Below, one piece after another: positions 18,701 to 24,700 of a DNA stretch of 29,174 bases. Each line of letters opens with the position of its first letter. The stretch's first letter is position 1. Location: IMG/VR virus record IMGVR_UViG_3300009164_000261, positions 1-29,174 of that record; one strand, given 5' to 3'. Under the pieces are notes generated by a model. It had not been told where the DNA came from. It worked only from the letters and a program-made list of their open reading frames with translations, and made no database searches. Source of the DNA: a virus. The translations under genes and the position numbers were made by a program.

Positions 18701-21700
18701 AAGCATTTTTATTAAACGCTCAAATTGACGGTACAACTCTTACATTTACTGATAATACAGGAATTGGGTTATTTGCTGGAATGGTCCTGAGCGGAACTGG
18801 TGTAGTTTCTGGAACTTATGTAGTATCTGGAGCAGATACAGAGTGGTTAATAAGTCCAAGTCAAACAGTAGTACCAACAACTATAACAGGAACTCCGGTA
18901 GTACTAACGGCAGGCACTCCGTCTGCTGGTTTAATATTATTAGGTCAACAACTATCGGGTAATGGAGTGACTTCTGGAACTGCTATTATTGCGGCTGGAT
19001 CTGGTACAGGCAAAGAAGGAACATATTATGTTACACCAGCGCAAACTGTAAATTCATTTGCGGCAACTTCTCGATACATTGTTAGTAATCCGGTAATTAT
19101 AGACGGCATTACAGTTACTGGAGCGGCAATTAGTGGAACTACATTGACATTTAGCGGACAGTCTGGAGGTAATGTTCAAATTGGTATGCTTGTAACTGGT
19201 AGTAATGTATTACCGGGAACAGCTATTCTTTCTGGATCGTCCGGAACTTGGCAGGTAAACATAAATCAATCGGTTACAAGTACTACGCTGTTATTAACTG
19301 GAACTGGCCGTGGCGGCATTGGAACGTATGTAGTTAATCAAGAATTAACTGTTGGATTAACTCCGACAGTTGCAAGCAGTTTAACTATCAATACTCCATT
19401 GTTGGCAACACTTACTGGTAGTGCAGAAGTCACTAGTTTAAAAATTAGCAATTCAGGTGTTAGCTATTCAGTGGGCGACACTATAACATTTAATAGAGGC
19501 GGCGGCCTAGTAACTATGTCGATCAGCACAGTAACTTCTAACGGATTTATAACAGTTTCTGTGGTTGGCGACGGAAGCGTTACAAAAGATTCTACACAAT
19601 TTGGTCAAAGCGTTGCAATCTCCAAGCACGGAGATTATGTTGCAATCAGTTCGCCTTTACAATCAGATATACAAGAAAACGAAGGCCGAGTATATATTTT
19701 AAGTAATAACTCTGTACTTGGAAATACTTATAGAGAATATCAACAAGTTTTAAATCCTCGTCAGCAGTCCGGAGATTTATTTGGTTATAATATTAAATTT
19801 GCAAACGATTATAAAACATTATTAATTTATAGTCCAGGAGCAGACTCATTTGACTTGACCACATTTGATGCGGCAGAAACTATATTTGATTCTGGATCAT
19901 TGTTATATAAAGAAATATCACAAAATTCTGGAAGAATTGATGTATATGATCGATATTCTAAAACTTGGATCTCTGGAGAATCTTTATACACTGGCGGATC
20001 AAACGCCGACGGGTTTGGTCAAAGTTTTGCGGCTTCAGATAGCATAATTTTAATTGGTGCTCCGCACGAAACAGAGATTTCAGAAAACATAAACGGATCT
20101 CCAATAACAGAAATTAATTCGGGTAAAGTTTATTCTTATGAAAAATCTGCCGGATCATTTAGTTGGACACCAGCACACCGACAAGCAGATTTAATTGATA
20201 TTAAAAAGATCAAACAAGCATTTTTATATAATAAGGTATCAAATAAGCTAGTTAGATACTTAGATATTATTGATCCAACACTTGGTAAGATTGCAGGCCC
20301 AGCCGAGCAAGAAATAAGTTACAAGACATTTTACGACCCGGCAATTTATACTGTTGGAACAAGTTCTGTAAATGTTGATATTGGCAACTCTTGGCAAAAT
20401 AAACAAGCTGGAAAATTATGGTGGGATTTACGCACGACTAAATTCATTGACAATCATTCTGAAAATTTAATTTATAGAAATAGCACATTAAACATGTTAG
20501 CTACTGGAGCAAGTGTTGATATTTACGAATGGGTAGAAACAAAGTTAACACCTGCAGAATGGAAAGTGCAAGCAGATACTGATGCAGGTCTTGTTGATAA
20601 CATTAGTGGAACACCGTTATATACTGATTGTTATAGTGTTAAACAATATTTTAATGCATTTAATAATGCATTTGAAAATACATATTATTTCTGGGTAAGA
20701 AATAAACGACTTACTCCTACTATTGCTGATAGAAAAATTTCGGCAAACTCTGTAGCACAATTAATTTCTAATCCTCGAGGACAAGGATACCCGTTCATTG
20801 CTTTAACTGGTAAAAATTCTTTTAGTTTAATAAACTGTCAAAATTTATTAGATGGTTTAGATGTTATATTAGGAGTAGAATACTGGATAACTGAACAGAC
20901 AGATCAGAACATCCACGCCCAATGGAAATTAATTGATAACAGTCCAAGTACAAAATTACCATCAGTAATAGAAGAAAAGTGGTTTGACAGTTTGTGCGGC
21001 AAAGATCAAGGAGATATGCCAGTTCCGGATCTAAACTTGCCAGCTAAGTTGCGTTACGGAATTGAAAGTAGACCACGTCAAGGAATGTTTGTTAATAATT
21101 TTGAAGCATTAAAACAATTCGTTGAACGTGTTAATTCAACATTAATTAAAGAACAAATAGTTGAACAAAGAAATATTTCTAAGTTGGAAAGCTATGATGC
21201 CGAACCGAAATTGTTTACAGGAGTATTTGATACTACAGTTGATACTGATGCAGAATTAAGAGTAGTTTCAGTATCTACCGCTAAATCAGCAGTCATGTCT
21301 CCAGTAATTGTTAATGGTAGCATTGTTGATGTTATAATACAATCAGCAGGATCTGGGTACAAGAGTTCGCCAACTATAACTATTAACGGTTCTGGATTTG
21401 GTGCTAAATTAAAAGCAATAATTAATATTGCCGGAGCAATTATAGGCGCTGAAATCATTTCAAAAGGAAAAGGATATACTAGTTCTACTACACTAGAAGT
21501 ACGTCCGTTCTCAGCATTAGTTAGATCAGATTCTGTGGCCAACGGTAATTGGAGCATTTATGCTTATGTTACATCTGCAATAACTGGTACGCAGTCTTGG
21601 GTACGTGTCAAAACACAATCTTATGATGTTCGTAATTACTGGAGTAAAGTAGATTGGTATGCTACTGGTTTTAATCAATTTAGTATTATTGATTTTGCTG

Positions 21701-24700
21701 TAGATGTTTTTGCTGAACTAGGTACAGTTGACCCGGACATTGGACAAACAGTTAAAGTTAGAATGTCTGGCTCTAATGGCTGGCAATTATTGCTGTGCTA
21801 TTCTAAATCTACAAGTATTGATTGGACACAGCGATATCAAGTTATTGGTATTGAAAATGGAACCTTACAATTAAGTTCTAAACTGTATAGTTTTGTCAAT
21901 AATAATATAGGCTATGATAGTTCAATTTATGATAATACAGGTTACGATTATACTGCAAGTAAGGAATTAAGAGTAATCTTAAATTCTCTTAAAGATGATA
22001 TTTTAATTGATACATTAAAATCAGAATATTTAAATTTATTCTTCTCTAGTGTACGATATGCACATACTGAACAGACTTATATTGATTGGGCATTTAAAAC
22101 AAGTTTTGTAAAAGCACAACATAATGTTGGCAAATTAAAACAAACAATCACTTATACAAATGACAATTTGGCAAACTTCCAAGACTATATTTCTGAAGTT
22201 ATTCCATACAGAACAACTGTAAGAGAATTTGTAAGCAACTACACAGCGGTAGATAGTAGTTCTTCTGTAATTACAGACTTTGATCTTCCAGCAACATTTG
22301 GAACTGGCAACGGTAATGTAATTAAAACTTATGTTAAAGACGGAAAAATTATAGCTGACAGATCAGAAATACAAACATATCCTTGGAAACATTGGTTATT
22401 AAATGCAGGGTTTCAAATAACTTCTATCGTAATAATTGATAACGGATCGGGTTACGTTACTGCACCAACTGTTAGGATTATTAGTGATAGTGGAAAAGGA
22501 GCAGTTGCACAAGCGTTTATTGCCAATGGTAAAGTTAATAGAATATTGTTAGTATCATCAGGAAGCGGATACTTGTCAGCTCCTACTATTATTATTGACG
22601 GCGGCTCTTCTGCTAGCGGAACTACTGCAAAAGCAATTGCAATTATTGGCAAGAGTAATGTTAGATCAAGTTTTATCAAGATGAAGTTTGATAGAACCAC
22701 CAACACATACTATACAATTCAGTTAAATGAAACACAAACATTTACTGGCACTGGCAATAAAACTACTTTTACGTTAGTATGGGCACCAGATGTAAAAATT
22801 GGCCAAAGCACTGTTAAAGTTGATAATGCCATTGTACTTAGAGACAATTATACATTAACGACTGTTAAATCAGCTACAAAAGGATATACAACTTATAGCG
22901 GAGTTATAACTTTAAAAACAGCCCCGGCCATAGGTACAAAAATTACAGTTGAATATTTGAAAGACATTGACCTATTAAATGCCAGCGATAGAATACAATA
23001 TTATTATAATCCAACAACTGGACAACTGGGAAAATCATTAGACCAACTAATGACTGGAGTTGATTACGGCGGAGTGATTGTCACAGGACTTGATTACAGT
23101 GTAAGTCGAGGTTGGAATAGTGTTGGGTTTATGCAAGACTTGTGGGATTCGTACGAAAATACATATAATGATTATGCAGTAACAATTAGTAACGAAACAG
23201 TAGTAAGTCGCACGTTTACACTTCCATATATACCTGAAGTGTTTACCAATGTTAACGTTTATTATTCTGCAATATACAATACGTCTTTCACGTCGGATGG
23301 AGCACAACTAATATACACACTTCCTTCAGCATATACATTTGTTGATGCTATTCAAGTTCAACTAGATAAGACAGTTGCTGGTTTGACTTTAAATGTAACT
23401 TCTACTTCAACAGAGCGAATCACAGTTACTCAGCTTGTTACAGGTTTTAATTATCTTAAAACTACATCTACAGTAAATTTAAGCATTGGTAAAGCTATTA
23501 AGATTATATCAGGAAGTTTTGGCGGATTTATTACAAATCAAACTTATTATGTTAACGAAATCATTGACTTGACTACATTTAAAGTCGGATCAAGTGTCGG
23601 CGGCTCAGAGTTTACCGTTGCAGGTGGACTAGGTAGTATGATTATACAATACGCAACTAGTAGCAACTATCTTACTGCTCCAACAGCATCGCTATTTCCA
23701 GGATTAGCCTTCCAATTTAAAGGAACTGTATTTGGCGGGTTTTCACGGGACGTTACTTATTATGTAAAAGATATAGTATCATCAACCTTGTTTACAGTAA
23801 GTGCAACCATTGGTGGATCAGTATATCCAGTAAGCTCTGCCCAAGGTATAATGCCGTTAAGTCAAGTAGCGGCCGCACCTGCCGCTACTGTAAATTTAAA
23901 CAATATAACTGGTTTAAAAATAGGGGATGTGGCAACTTGTAATATTACAGGCTCAATTGCTGACGGAACATCTATACAAAAAATTCTAACTGCTACTAAT
24001 CAAGTAGTATTAACTAACATTTTATACGGTGATATTTTAGCAGGAACAGAAATTAATTTTATTAGAACATTAACAGCTCCAGTTGATTATAGATACTTGA
24101 CAAATGTATCTTTACAATTATCTGAACCGCCTGTGGCTGGCGCAACAATTAATGTTACTTCTAGTTTTGATCCTGTTAGAATTGATGATGAAAATTTTGA
24201 TAAACAGTGGGTTATTACTAAAACAGAAGCTGGTACTAATATTATAACTACTATAACTCCAATAACATTTAATGTTGGAGATTCTATTGGATTTAGTGGA
24301 ACATTATTTGGCAATATACAACCTGCTACTACATATTACGTTAAAGAAATATTAACAAATAGAACTTTTAAAATATCAGCAACATCATCAGGCCCTGAGT
24401 ATGTATTATTATCTGCAACAGGTTCAATGATAGGAAGAAGTACAGGTAATGCAAATGCAGTAATGGCCACGTATGTAGCAGACGGAACTGAACCAATTAT
24501 TACAATACCAAATACATATACATTAGTATCGGGCGATGTTATTATATTCCGCAAGAGTACTAGCGATGGCGCAATTTCTGTTAATGAAAATGATTATGAT
24601 ACTGCTCTTGACGGTGGAGCATTAGAATATAATTCTGCTACTGGTTTAAATCCTGACGAAATTATTGTTGACGGTGATGGTTTCGTAACAACAGACACTA

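Noticed and set aside
18151-19302. ~180-nt periodic structure resembling a repeat array such as CRISPR
   Set aside because: The periodicity is at protein level in an open frame; the DNA copies are not identical and there is no repeat-spacer alternation.
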